From: Mactra quadrangularis
Lineage: Eukaryota > Mollusca > Bivalvia > Venerida > Mactridae
Assembly: GCA_025267735.1 (NCBI GenBank)
Contig: CM046307.1
Coordinates: forward strand, 1,798,001 to 1,862,000
Direction: 5' to 3'
DNA length: 64,000 bases
Part shown: positions 35,701 to 44,591 of the stretch, piece after piece
Layout of the letters: each line of letters begins with the position of its first letter
How positions within the stretch are numbered: the stretch's first letter is position 1
Position numbers and translations under genes: made by a program
Notes under the pieces: generated by a model
What the model saw: only the letters and a program-made list of their open reading frames with translations
Databases searched by the model: none
Told to the model about the DNA's origin: nothing

Positions 35701-36026
35701 TACCACCCCTTGATCAGTAGACTTGTGGGCTACCAAATGAGCTAGCAGGGCATGCTTTTCATACATTCAAATTGATATATCATAAATCGATCGGTTGTAT
35801 AATGCAGACTGATGCAAGTATGCCAAACACCCACTAATGATGATTCATCAGATATAGCTTTACACACATAGTAAAATATGATACTTACTGCCTCACAGTA
35901 GATACAACCACAATCCTCTAACATATATGTTCCTTGTTTAGGATACTCTGTCAAACATAGTTTACAAGTAATAAGAGGATCTATAGCCAAATCAACAGTA
36001 TTCTTACTAGTTGAGTAAGTAGCCAT
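26748..36026 (-). CDS. RNF144A: RNF144A-like RBR E3 ubiquitin-protein ligase, complete coding region, 8 coding exons
   Basis: Coding exons in transcript order: 35889-36026 (ATG 36024-36026), 32925-33029, 31876-31936, 30255-30376, 28935-29029, 28034-28178, 27491-27580, 26748-26891 (stop 26748-26750). All have GT/AG borders and compatible phases, 299 residues (human RNF144A 292). Domains in order: N-terminal [19 protein letters not shown]1 from Cys21 through about residue 70, IBR around 115-160, RING2 from Cys188 with the PIERNDGC motif whose Cys201 matches the catalytic Cys198 of human RNF144A, then a transmembrane segment at about 253-275 and a short Cys-rich acidic tail. RBR ligases take ubiquitin from an E2 on RING1 and pass it through a thioester on the RING2 cysteine; RNF144A acts at membranes. 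RNF144B is the alternative, but the closeness of the IWHRTQ and FAGFG region favours the A-like form. Introns are full of SINEs and MITEs. Confidence 0.96.
27160..27310 (-). mobile_element. Possible diverged tRNA-like SINE
   Basis: The minus strand reads GTGTGGCTAAGTCGTTACAG, then GGACTTGTAATCATTAGATA and TGTTGTTTCAAAC, compatible with worn A and B boxes. It lies in the last intron of the RNF144A-like gene. The body is not matched elsewhere in the window. Confidence 0.35.
28419..28560. mobile_element. Hairpin MITE with ~48 bp inverted ends
   Basis: GGGCAAGTTTCCTAAGTATA then TCACTAGCTAGCGCTTTGCC on the left is inverted on the right. The element is 142 bp in total, nearly all arm, in an RNF144A-like intron. 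Confidence 0.75.
28690..28872 (-). mobile_element. tRNA-derived SINE, A-related
   Basis: On the minus strand: GGCCATGGTGTAGTGATTAG (A box), GCGGGTTGGAGCCC (B box). The body TACTGGTGATAGAGTGAAGT then GTCCAGGAAACC resembles family A downstream of the tRNA part, with a different tRNA head. Confidence 0.6.
29682..29915 (-). mobile_element. tRNA-derived SINE, family A, copy 2 (diverged)
   Basis: On the minus strand: GGTTGCTGGTTCAAGCTTC, then TCAATAAGGTATGTGGAGAA, TGAGTACTGGTTATTGACTA and ACCTGGAAAGTTAGGTAAGC. The A-box part is badly worn. It lies head to head with copy 3 at 29953. Confidence 0.6.
29953..30240 (+). mobile_element. tRNA-derived SINE, family A, copy 3
   Basis: GTCGGTAGCGCAGTTGGTAA (A box), a long variable-arm-like TGTCCCTAAGGGG, GGTTCGAATCCC (B box), then the body CCTCCATTAATAAGGTATAT, TACTGGTTATAGACAAGGGT and a tail ending CATTAAACCCAGT. 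Confidence 0.85.
31114..31555 (+). repeat. Repeat R2, copy 1 (two ~150-bp units)
   Basis: The head AACAAGAGCACCGCTAGGCG contains a palindrome (GC-ACCGCTAGGCGG-GC). Two units then begin GCTCCGGAAACT (31167, 31319; a third partial at 31463), each with CCTTGACCTTTGACCTTGTG. The end has CGCACGGACAAGGGTAAAAC and the terminal hairpin CCCCCTCTTCTTCGAAGCGG then GGGTATA. It lies in an RNF144A-like intron. Confidence 0.7.
31966..32228 (+). mobile_element. tRNA-derived SINE, family A, copy 4
   Basis: GGTCGGTAGGGCAGGGATTT (the A box has lost about 11 bases), GGTACAGGTTCGAATCCCAC (B box), then the family body and CGGAGTTAAACC at the end. It starts only 30 bp from the exon at 31876-31936, upstream of its acceptor. 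Confidence 0.8.
32339..32400. mobile_element. MITE M1, single-end fragment
   Basis: TTTTTTCTCAAATGTCGAAG then TTTAAATAGTTTCACG matches the left end of M1. No right end is present. Confidence 0.4.
33130..33448 (-). mobile_element. tRNA-derived SINE, family B, copy 1
   Basis: On the minus strand: GGCTAGCTCAGTTGGTAGCA (A box), GTCGTGGGTTTGATTCCTGG (B box), then GGCAGTTGTCAGTCACTGAA, CAGAGATTTAGCCTTTCCAG and a tail through TGTTGCTACGGCATTAAACC. Confidence 0.8.
34431..34783. mobile_element. PIF/Harbinger-like MITE
   Basis: The ends are GGGACTTTAGTCAGTTATTT then TCCC (left) and the inverted GGGACTTTTGTCAGTTATCT then TCCC (right), flanked on both sides by TAA. A 3-bp TAA duplication and a GGG-starting terminal repeat fit PIF/Harbinger. 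It lies in the first coding intron of the RNF144A-like gene. Confidence 0.65.
34805..35085 (-). mobile_element. tRNA-derived SINE, family A, copy 5
   Basis: The minus strand has GTGGTGTAGTAGGCTACACT, GGATTTCGAATCTAGGGTCC and GGGTTGCTGGTTTGAGCTTC, then the family body TTCCATTAATAAGGTATGTT and ATAGACAAGGGTC. Confidence 0.7.
35485..35755 (-). mobile_element. tRNA-derived SINE, family B, copy 2
   Basis: On the minus strand: GCTAGCTCATTTGGTAGCCC (A box), GGTGGTAGGTTTGATTTCCA (B box), CAGTCACTGACGGAAGTATG, then a tail to TGTTGCTATGGCCTTAAAC. It follows the first coding exon of the RNF144A-like gene in transcript direction. Confidence 0.8.
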
Positions 36027-36029
36027 CAC
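36027..36029 (-). other. Acceptor edge of the first coding exon of RNF144A-like gene
   Basis: The minus strand reads TTTTAG then GTGATGGCTAC, so the exon begins three bases before the ATG. The 5' UTR must therefore lie on at least one further exon upstream (to the right). The ATG at 36024-36026 is the only in-frame ATG after the acceptor and leads into the conserved DLAIDPL block. Confidence 0.6.
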
Positions 36030-36904
36030 CTAAAATACATAATACATGAACATAGTTAGTTTCTAGCAATATTACTGGTTATTAGAATAGAATTTAACTC
36101 AAGAAACATGAACTTAGTTATAATACCATACATGTATACATACAATGTAATATTGTAAACAAAGTTGCAAATAAAATAGTAATTTAAGAAATCAGTTTTC
36201 GTCTTTGTTTAACATGTGTCAAATAAGATATGGCTATGGCCCCCATAATCCACTCTTTTGTTATAGATAGATCAGCAATGATTCTTGCATCGATTTCTAC
36301 ATAGTGACTTCAGCTGCTACGATACTGCATACCTCAATCATAAGATACAAAGTTTAAACCCGAAGCTCATTAACAAGTTATTTATAGGTAAGATTAAACA
36401 GACGATTTTACCATACAAAGACATAATATTACAGCAGAGGTTACTGTAGTCAGAAGATTTAGACAACAACAAGAAAAACAACCCAAAACAAATCACTAAT
36501 CTGTTTCAATTTAACGTGTAAGATTATAAAACTAACAACCAAACAGATCAACGTAACACCATTATTGTTCCAGATTGTTTTCAATTTAAAAATCTGATAT
36601 AAGTAACTTTTGTTACACCAAAATAGCATAGTATTCGGACAATCAAAATTTTCGGACATGAAAATTGGAATATCAGGCATTGAAGAGTTTGAGAATATTT
36701 TCAAACCTTATAAAAGTGAATCTTCGAATATGTTAGAATATCAAAAACGAATATTCAAACATAAAAATTTGTATTCATTCCCGGCCCTACAATACAATGT
36801 AAATACATGTGTGTAATATGAAAACAAAATTCACAATCCTTCATCATTTTTCACTAGTCCCAGACTTTGAACTAACGAGTTAAGGCAATGAATGAAAAGT
36901 AAAC

Positions 36905-37359
36905 GAGTAGCACTAGGGATGAACAGATAACTGATACACCGGTTAATATTGCAATAAGGGTTCCGACATTTTTTACCCACTTCGTTTTTTCTAAACAGGT
37001 TTTAGTACTTATGTGCCATACTGATTGTTTTTATCACAATCTGTAATTTTAATGTTTTAATAAATGTTAAAGTATATTATAATTGGTTAAACACTGTCAG
37101 ATGAGAGAATAACTCTCATTGAATGTCCATTTCAACAAATGCATGTTTCTAACACATTCAAACATTTGTGAATAGATCATTTGAAAATGCGCAAACATGT
37201 GTTATGTTGATCAAATGACAATGAGACAATGCATGTGCATTAATTCATGCTTCGCTTGTATACACACACAAAAATATGTATTGCAACATATTGCAATACA
37301 GGTTTTTGTGTATTGCAATATATTGCAATATGGTTTTTACCATATTGTTACACCCCTAG
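36905..37359. mobile_element. Possible hAT-like MITE with CTAGGG ends
   Basis: It starts CTAGGGATGAACAGATAACT and ends inverted (TTGTTACACCCCTAG). Its right part has four TATTGCAATA motifs like those at 49-136. End similarity is short, so this is tentative. Confidence 0.35.
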
Positions 37360-37780
37360 GAAGCGCAGATAGCAGCCAGAAGAGTATAATTTCATTCCGT
37401 CTATATTCAGCTGCCAAATAAGTGCATTAAAACATTTCACAAGCAGATTGATATACAGATGCTAGAACCCAAATGACAAGGTGTAATTTCTGTGAAATCA
37501 GTCAGTGTACTATAGCAAGGAACTTAGACAATTACAAAATGCAATTACTTACTTATTTACTTATCCATCAGTATATCTAACACCATTTTAATTAAACAAA
37601 ACCATTCCACATAACCAGTCCATTTTTCAATACATAATAAATTATTTAATATGAATCAAGTATTTACATATTAAAATAATCACCTACGTCATTAGAGGTT
37701 TAAATGAAACAAGCTTCCACAAGAAAAAACTAGTTTTTGTAAATGACAAACAATGGTACAAAAATGTACATGTATATTAA

Positions 37781-38592
37781 AGGTACTAGTTCACAGATTT
37801 GGACGCGTTGCCTAAAGATTTCGCTACTTATCGCTATGAAAAAGCGCTGTCTTGTAGTGCTTCTTCTTAGGAAACGGCTTTCTATTTACGTCATAAACCA
37901 AGATGGCGGCCTGTGCCGATAAACACTTTTGCGCTCATTGCAATTGCATGTTTTCGAGGCAATTTCAAACTAAATAAGTCTTTAAAAAGTACAAAATCAT
38001 TGCAAAAACATATGTTTAAATGAACAATTACAAATATTTATTGATTTCAATTCATCTTTAGTCAGTCAAACATAAAAACCAAATTGTCGGCAAACAGGAT
38101 TGGAAGTTACATTACTGTGGAGGCAGCCATTTTGATTTGATACAGCGCTCTAGGGTAGTGAAGATTTTTTTCGCTAGCTTTCGCTACGTAGCGAAATGAA
38201 GCGATATCTTGTAGCAAGTCGTTTCCTATGATTTTGCTTTGTAGCAATACCTAGCGAAATGGTTATGATTTTTCTATATTTTCAAAACATCCATTTTGTG
38301 TTTTTAATTGTGTCAAAAATAATTCTTAATATTTTAAGACAAACTGACCTATAGATTGCCAGAAATATACAATAAAAGTCACAAAAAAAGCACAAAAATT
38401 GTCTATACCGTGACATACGGGGTAGATTTTACTACTTGAAACATGATCATTAAATTTTGTAGTTGTATGTCCATTTGCATTAAAATTGTCATTATCAAAA
38501 CACTAATTTCCTGCTTCCAAAAATGTTTCCATACAATTAAGACAGTTTCAGAAAAAACTGATGTTTAAGTTGAAATCTGTGAATGAGTACCT
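37781..38592. mobile_element. DNA transposon-like element with ~20 bp inverted ends
   Basis: AGGTACTAGTTCACAGATTT at the left is inverted at the right as AGGTACTCATTCACAGATTT. Inside, two related stretches (TTTCGCTACTTATCGCTATG and TTTCGCTACGTAGCGAAATG, each followed by TCTTGTAG) and an AAGATGGCGGC motif are seen. No ORF of note. Confidence 0.6.
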
Positions 38593-38777
38593 GTAATAAA
38601 CAAGGTTGAATTTTCCATTGATTAACTTAGTCGTGTGTAGCATACAATAGTTAACAAATATGTATCGAGAACAAGTTCCACCTTATTTGTTAATAACAAC
38701 TGTAAGCTTACTATAATGAAATCATAACAAATAATTCCATAATACTGTAGACTATTAGAGAAAGAAAATCAACACAC

Positions 38778-38875
38778 CTGTAGAGACTGAGTGAGAGAGA
38801 GAGCTAGAGAGAAAGAGACAGAGAGTTGGGTGTATTACAGGCAAGACACTCAGAGATCATAGGATACTTGTTGGT
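38778..38875 (-). other. Possible 5' noncoding exon of RNF144A-like gene (CT/GA-rich)
   Basis: On the minus strand a CT-rich stretch runs to CTCTACAG followed by GTGTGTTG, which can be read as an exon ending CAG before a GT donor. It lies 2.7 kb upstream of the first coding exon, between two transposon-like elements. The same bases could equally be a polypyrimidine tract with an acceptor, or a simple GA microsatellite. Transcript data would settle it. Confidence 0.2.
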
Positions 38876-39934
38876 TATATACAATTTATTGATTTTAATG
38901 ACAAATCTCATCATTCTCACAAGAGGATAAATTTTAACTTAAAGCCAATAAATTGTTCCAACAGTTCTTGTAGACAAGGTTTTCAGACCATAGAAAATGT
39001 ATTGTTTGATTTTTATATTAAAAAAAAATTAATTGGGAAAGGTGGGAATTTTGACTATTTTACCTTAAACGCAATAGCCATCCATAAAAGAATTAAAGAT
39101 ACAGACCCGAATTTTTCAACAGCTTTATAATCAAATTTTAGACTTCTATATAGCAGAGGTGTTAAAATAAGCCAGAAGCTGGTAAAATTGATCAACTACT
39201 AGAACGTTTTCATTTGCTACTTTTTCTGCAGAAAAATGGTTGACGCCATACCTGCAATAGGGGGGGGACCCCCAGACCCCCTTATTTTATTCCCCTGTAT
39301 TATCAATAGTTCTTATTGACTCAAAGGAACATGTCCTGTGTTTTGTGCTAAAACGCTTACTATCTTACAATAACAGTTTACTATAATAGTTCAGGGTGGC
39401 CACAGAAATTTTAATATGAAATTCCCTGATATTTCCCTGACATATCGGCATTATTCCCTGATCTTTGCAAGGCATACTTGTACTATTAGTTATATATAAA
39501 TTATCCCCGTACAGCTAAGCCTTTACCACTTTGTATTTATTAACTATTTATTGAACTTCATTCGTAAATAAAAAGGTTGATATGAATATTTTGGCTAAAT
39601 AGTCATTCTATAATGTGATTGTACAGATACGTCTCCCTATTTCATACAATAAATATCATGTTAACAATCAGGTATGTTTTATTCTGGAAAATTCTAACCA
39701 ATGAAACTCTCTTCAAGTCCCTACATGTTTACCTACTGGTATTTTGTTTTGGCAAAAATATGCAAATGAAATAATATCATTATATTTGTATCATACATTT
39801 TGGTGTTTTGCAAAAATTGGTCGCATACATTCTGTTTAAAACGTTGATTGAAGTATTCATTATTCGCAAGGCATAGCATTAGTTACATTTTGACTAAAAT
39901 ACCATGAATTTTAGAATGATAGCCATGCTTTAAC

Positions 39935-40326
39935 CAATCTGATTAAAACCCAATCTAAAAATTTTCGCTCACCTACTCGCTAATTTAGATCTGGCCTTTT
40001 TCAAACGACCGTTCAGGTGACCTTTTCTCATCATAATATTAATGACGAAATTTTTATGATACGTAACGTGTTTACATCGTCTACGTCACGCAATTTGAAA
40101 TGAGCTGTCCAATCGCAGACTGTGAATAATACCGCTGTTAAATTAGCTAGCAAACCTTGGTCTAAAAATAGAAATTACGAAATCAAAACGTTATTAATAG
40201 TGTTTCGTCTAGATGAAAGCTACGCATTGATTGGTCGACACAAAGTTCATCTCGATGTGACCTTCCATGGAGACAGTAGAAATCCTGTACGACCATGCTC
40301 TACAGGATATCTGTTTACGGAGATTG
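39935..40326 (-). mobile_element. Repeat family R1, copy 3, inverted
   Basis: This 392 bp copy is in the opposite orientation, with ends CAATCTGATTAAAACC (low side) and CGGAGATTG (high side). It is flanked by perfect 9-bp duplications TGCTTTAAC (39926-39934 and 40327-40335). It lies nested within the hAT-like element 39392-41740. A 70-codon open frame across it is a chance translation of the repeat. Confidence 0.82.
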
Positions 40327-40519
40327 TGCTTTAACATTATATCATTTTCATTGTAAATTTTATAATTAGAATAAATGCTCCCTGAATGAGAATTTTTCTA
40401 CTATAAAGCCATCCAATTTAAATATAAGATATAATGTACATATTCATGTGATATGTCTATTGTTCCTAGTGTTTCCCAACCTGTTTTATAAATAACTTGT
40501 GACTTATAAACCTTATTCT

Positions 40520-40572
40520 AACATAGGCACGTGCGTTTTCACTCTTTATTTAATGTGACGTCATCTATGCTT
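40520..40572 (+). promoter_or_regulatory. CACGTG plus CRE block in the 39.4-41.7 kb element
   Basis: CACGTG at 40528-40533 and a perfect TGACGTCA at 40556-40563 flank GCGTTTTCACTC. This corresponds, inverted, to 58902-58952. It lies between R1 copy 3 and the long palindrome. Confidence 0.35.
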
Positions 40573-40884
40573 TATTATTCAACAAAATATAGCTCGTGAC
40601 GGCTGTTGAAATTTTACTCCCCACGTTAAATGCGCAAAGCCGAAAATGGCGCCCGAGTTTATAAGGGTTGACTTTTACAATTTGTTTTCTATTCTATAAT
40701 TAAGATTTTAATATTTTTTGTTCAGAATAAGAAACACCTATCTGTGAGAATTGTGTAAATAAATGCTATTTTCGGCCTTTGCACTGGGGTGGATTTCAAC
40801 AGCATGACGTTTCTGACAGTTAAAAATAGTTCTATAAATATATCTTTTCTACGGATGTATTTTACGATGTTAGAATCGAAATAA

Positions 40885-41044
40885 CTTACAGTTGTCTATA
40901 TTTTGTTGTCTAATAAAATATAGGCACTCGTTTGATGCGCTTATTAAATCACTCGTGCTAAAGCACTCGTGATTTAATCATATGCGCATCACAACTCGTG
41001 CCTATATTTTATTAGACAACAAAATATAGACAACTGTAAGTTAT
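40885..41044. repeat. Long near-perfect palindrome (hairpin)
   Basis: ACTTACAGTTGTCTATATTT through to AGCACTCGTGATTTAATC is mirrored almost exactly on the other side. The arms are about 75 bp and meet near 40960. The sequence contains CTCGTGCCTATATTTTATTA in both arms. It would fold into a strong stem in DNA or RNA. Confidence 0.85.
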
Positions 41045-41195
41045 TTCTTAAATAAGTGGTAGATGAATTTAATTTAAATAATGCCTTTTTCAGAACATTT
41101 AAAAATAAGAGTCACTTTTTTCATTTAGCTGTTATCTAGTTTGTCAAAATTTATTTCAAACAACATTTTTCCATGATGGATGTAAAAGAAAAATA

Positions 41196-41518
41196 ACAAG
41201 TAAATCTGTGAGCTAATGCTCACTAGTGATACCCACGCAGTGAGAAATATGACTATCATAATGTAACTTTCATTTAACGAAATCTAAAAATCTAAAAATA
41301 TGTGACAAACAGGAAGTAGATGAGCAAGGAGCATGAAATCGCTTTACACCACATGGGACTACAGGATGAAGCAATATGCAAAGTATTAGGCTGCTGCATG
41401 TTATAGTTGCTGAGAAAACTGCGACAGAAATTTTGTAACGGACGGACGCACGCACACACGCACGCACACACGGACAAGGGTAAAACAGTATACCCCCCTC
41501 TTCTTCGAAGCGGGGGTA
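41196..41518 (+). repeat. Repeat R2, copy 2
   Basis: The head ACAAGTAAATCTGTGAGCTA has the palindrome GTGAGCTAATGCTCAC. It ends with CGGACAAGGGTAAAACAGTA then the hairpin CCCCCTCTTCTTCGAAGCGG GGGTATA. It is 88 bp longer than copy 3 but otherwise near-identical in the shared part, including GACAAACAGGAAGTAGATGA. Confidence 0.75.
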
Positions 41519-42227
41519 TAATAATTACTGAATTTATATGACAATTGATTAAAGTACAGCCAATGAAAATAAACTTTATCAAAGTTAGAACCAAAAAGTC
41601 AAAAGCATTTTTTTTCAATTGGTTGAGAAATTCCCTGATAATTGCCTGATTTTAAGCAAATTTTAAAATTCCCTGATTTTTCTATGCAGGGAATTTTATT
41701 CTGACATTTGCCCTGTTTTCCAGAGTCTGTGGTCACCCTGATTGTTTGAACCTATTGCTTGAAAAAAATTGAAAAACTGTCAACAAACTCTAAAAATTCT
41801 GGATTGGGAATTGCATACAACAATTTTATAGGATGGCCTAAGAGTAATACAGTTTTAACACTGTAATTTTAGTGATGAAAACCTAACATTTAACTTTCTA
41901 TAGCCTGACTGAGAGCCATATGATAATCAACTCTATTAAGTTCTGCTAGAAATTTTAAAAGACATAACAAGAACAAGAATTAATTATACACTCAGTGTTT
42001 GCATGTTTCTTATGATTATTCTTCACAGCAGAAAAAATCTAATAGCTCAGTAGTTAACATGACTTCTTGTAGAATACATCTAATCCTCACGGCATCTATC
42101 AGATGTTTTTATTGCCATGTTACATAACTACAACATGACAATACAAATGATATTGGTGATGAACTGATGATACACTGTGAAATGGTGGTCTAATGTTCAT
42201 GTGGTATTGTGCTGCCCTGTTCCTGCT

Positions 42228-42247
42228 CTATATATATATATATATAT
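42228..42247. repeat. (TA)n microsatellite
   Basis: Ten TA units immediately before R1 copy 4. Confidence 0.9.
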
Positions 42248-42610
42248 CAATATCCATAACAAACATCCTAAAGACCACTGTCGTATAAGATCTCTTATGG
42301 TCACTCAGTTGAGATGACATTTATGTCGACCAATCAATGCGTAGCTTTCTCTAGACAAAACTCTATGAATAGCATCTTGATTTCCTAATTATCTATTTTT
42401 AGACTGAGGTTTGCAGAATACTTTGACGGGTGTAATTCACAGGCTGTGATAGGATTCAAATTGTGCGATGTAGACAATGTAATCAAGTTACAAAACATAA
42501 TGATGGCATCATGAATAATATAATTAATGAGAAAAGGTCACCTGAATGTGACCCTCATTACGAAATAGCCAAAATAAAGTCATGCAAGATTAAAAACTAG
42601 GAGTAAGACA
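42248..42610 (+). mobile_element. Repeat family R1, copy 4, old and diverged
   Basis: It begins CAATATCCATAACAAACATC directly after a TA microsatellite and keeps the family landmarks GACCAATCAATGCGTAGCTT, CTATTTTTAGACTGAG and GAGAAAAGGTCACCTGAA. Both ends have decayed and no target duplication is recognisable. Confidence 0.6.
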
Positions 42611-42827
42611 CCACAGAAAACAACTGTGAGAAATTTGTATTATACAATAAACTTTTCATTTAAATTTGCTACATCATTTTATTTTAAAGCACAAAATTAC
42701 AATACAGGATAAACATTTTCAAATCAGAAAATGTCTATTTAAATGGTTTTATAGTAGTGTAATACAATTACAAGAATATTTTACAAACACAGAACTCCAC
42801 ATGAATCAATATGCTGTTTAATTTGTT

Positions 42828-43830
42828 TACCGTATTGTTTCAAATAAACACCCCAGGAGGCGTCACATTTTCCGAAGAGGGGGTGTTTAATAGGGGTGAA
42901 AAAAATCGGCAATTTTTCTTCCTTCCATTTATGCTATTTCCAGTTAGTTTTTGCTTGATAATGACAAATTAATTTGAGTCCAAAACTATTTCATGCATTT
43001 ATAAACAAATACCGATGGTTAGTAGTACGGTGGGGCTTCGTAATTGAGTAAACATGGTAGTGCGTACATGACTATCTGAATGTATCTTGCTGATGTCATT
43101 GTGGTGTGATGTCATATACCTCGTGGATTGACGGTAGATTCTAGACATTTTAACATGTGTTAAGTCTGTTACTGTGTAGCAAAATGCCAGAGAACAAAAC
43201 ACACAGGAAATTCACAGCTGGATTTAAGTTGACATTAGATTCAATTAAAAGCGTGTAATAAATTTTGTATAGATTTACTTACAATACTTAATGTATTAAC
43301 TATGTGCACAACTTTAGTAAAGGTTAAACAAGTTTAGTGTTAACTGTTACCTAGTGTTATTTTAATGCCCTAAATAGTTGTGGAGATTGTTTCAAGGTAT
43401 GTCGGTTTTCTTTGATCTTTGTGCTACTTCAAAATTGTACTGTCGGCGTTGCTTTGTCAGTCTTTAATGACATTGCTTAAATTGTAAGCGACCGTGATCA
43501 AAGACTTTACTGACATACCACCGTACTTATCTTTAAGGAAGACAACGTCTGATATCGATTTTTTGACACAAGCGTAGTTGGTTACCGAGTTCAATTACCA
43601 TACCGTATTTGATCTAATAATGCCCCTTTTAAAATTTTATCTGTTAAATGTCCCTGTTGGGAAGATTGTTTTGTGCCTTCAATGTGTTGCAATTTAAAAC
43701 CTGTTGGTTTTTTAACTATGGATTAGTAATTGAGTTAAATTTAAGTTTTGCATAACAGACCTTTTTCTTTTTTTTGAAAAGATGGGGGGCGATTATTAGA
43801 GCAGGGGTGTTTAATAGGAACAATATGGTA
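42828..43830. mobile_element. DNA transposon-like element with TACCRTATTGTT ends
   Basis: The left end TACCGTATTGTTTCAAATAA ACACCCC is inverted at the right end (TACCATATTGTTCCTATTAA ACACCCC). An additional ACCGTATTTGATCTAATAAT GCCCC sits inside at about 43603. A smaller inverted repeat at 43396-43519 is nested. Confidence 0.6.
43396..43519. repeat. Small inverted repeat
   Basis: GGTATGTCGGTTTTCTTTGATC on the left corresponds, inverted and with small gaps, to GGTATGTCAGTAAAGTCTTTGATC on the right. It is 124 bp. Confidence 0.5.
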
Positions 43831-44011
43831 CTTCAGACTAAAAGCAGGGCCAAACAAGGATGGTAATTCTATATTTTCATAAGCTTCTTAGTTTTTCTTC
43901 TCATATTATACAGATTATAGAACTGTAATACAGTCTATATACGTCATAAAATTCTTAGATTTCAATTAAGGAGTGTTTGTTCTCGTAACAGTTCATATTA
44001 ATTAATTTTGT

Positions 44012-44295
44012 AACCTGGATCTGTAGCACAGTTGGAAACGCACCTAGATTTCAAATCTAGTGTCCTGAAGGGGGTACAGGTTCGAATCCCACCTGGGGAG
44101 GTTATACCTTTTAATGAAAATTTGACAATAATGTCACTCTTCCTCCATTAATAAGGTATATGGAGTTGTTTTCAGCCTTGTGGAAGGGTAGGTGAGTACT
44201 AGTTATAGACAAGGATCCAGGAAAGCTAGGTTAAGTGTGCTGGAGGCCGTACAATAACCTTACAAAATTATGTTGAGATGGCATCAAACTCAGTA
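44012..44295 (+). mobile_element. tRNA-derived SINE, family A, copy 6
   Basis: GGATCTGTAGCACAGTTGGA (A box), CTAGATTTCAAATCTAGTGT (five-bp stem with loop TTTCAAA), GGTACAGGTTCGAATCCCAC (B box), then the body TCCATTAATAAGGTATATGG and TATAGACAAGGATCCAGGAA. Confidence 0.85.
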
Positions 44296-44591
44296 TAAAT
44301 AAAATTTATTTTATTCATTAGTTTTTACGTTACCAATCAATATTTTTCAGTCACAAATTGTGGCTGACTCACCTTATCAGCTTTCATTGTTTTCTTCATC
44401 AAATTTTTTTTCAAGAAGTGGAAAATTGTTAATTATAATATTATTAAAGAAATAAACATTGTTGGGAAACCAATGCACTAACCATTAGACAACAGCTGAG
44501 CTGAGCAATAAAAACTTATCAATTATTTCAAGTAAGTGAATATTATAAACAAAACCACATCAATGAGTGAAAGGCAAAGACAGGGCTGCCC

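Larger units (their letters stand above)
39392..41740. mobile_element. hAT-like element with nested repeats
   Basis: The ends are CAGGGTGGCCACAGA and, inverted, CAGGGTGACCACAGA, with subterminal copies of ATTCCCTGAT in both. It is 2.35 kb and contains R1 copy 3, a long palindrome (40885-41044) and R2 copy 2. No transposase remains and an 8-bp duplication is not seen. Confidence 0.6.

Noticed and set aside
40122..40334. 70-codon frame ending GYLFTEIVL, similar to the 19630-19821 frame
   Set aside because: Both lie in R1 copies. The similarity reflects shared repeat DNA; the frames are interrupted in the other copies.
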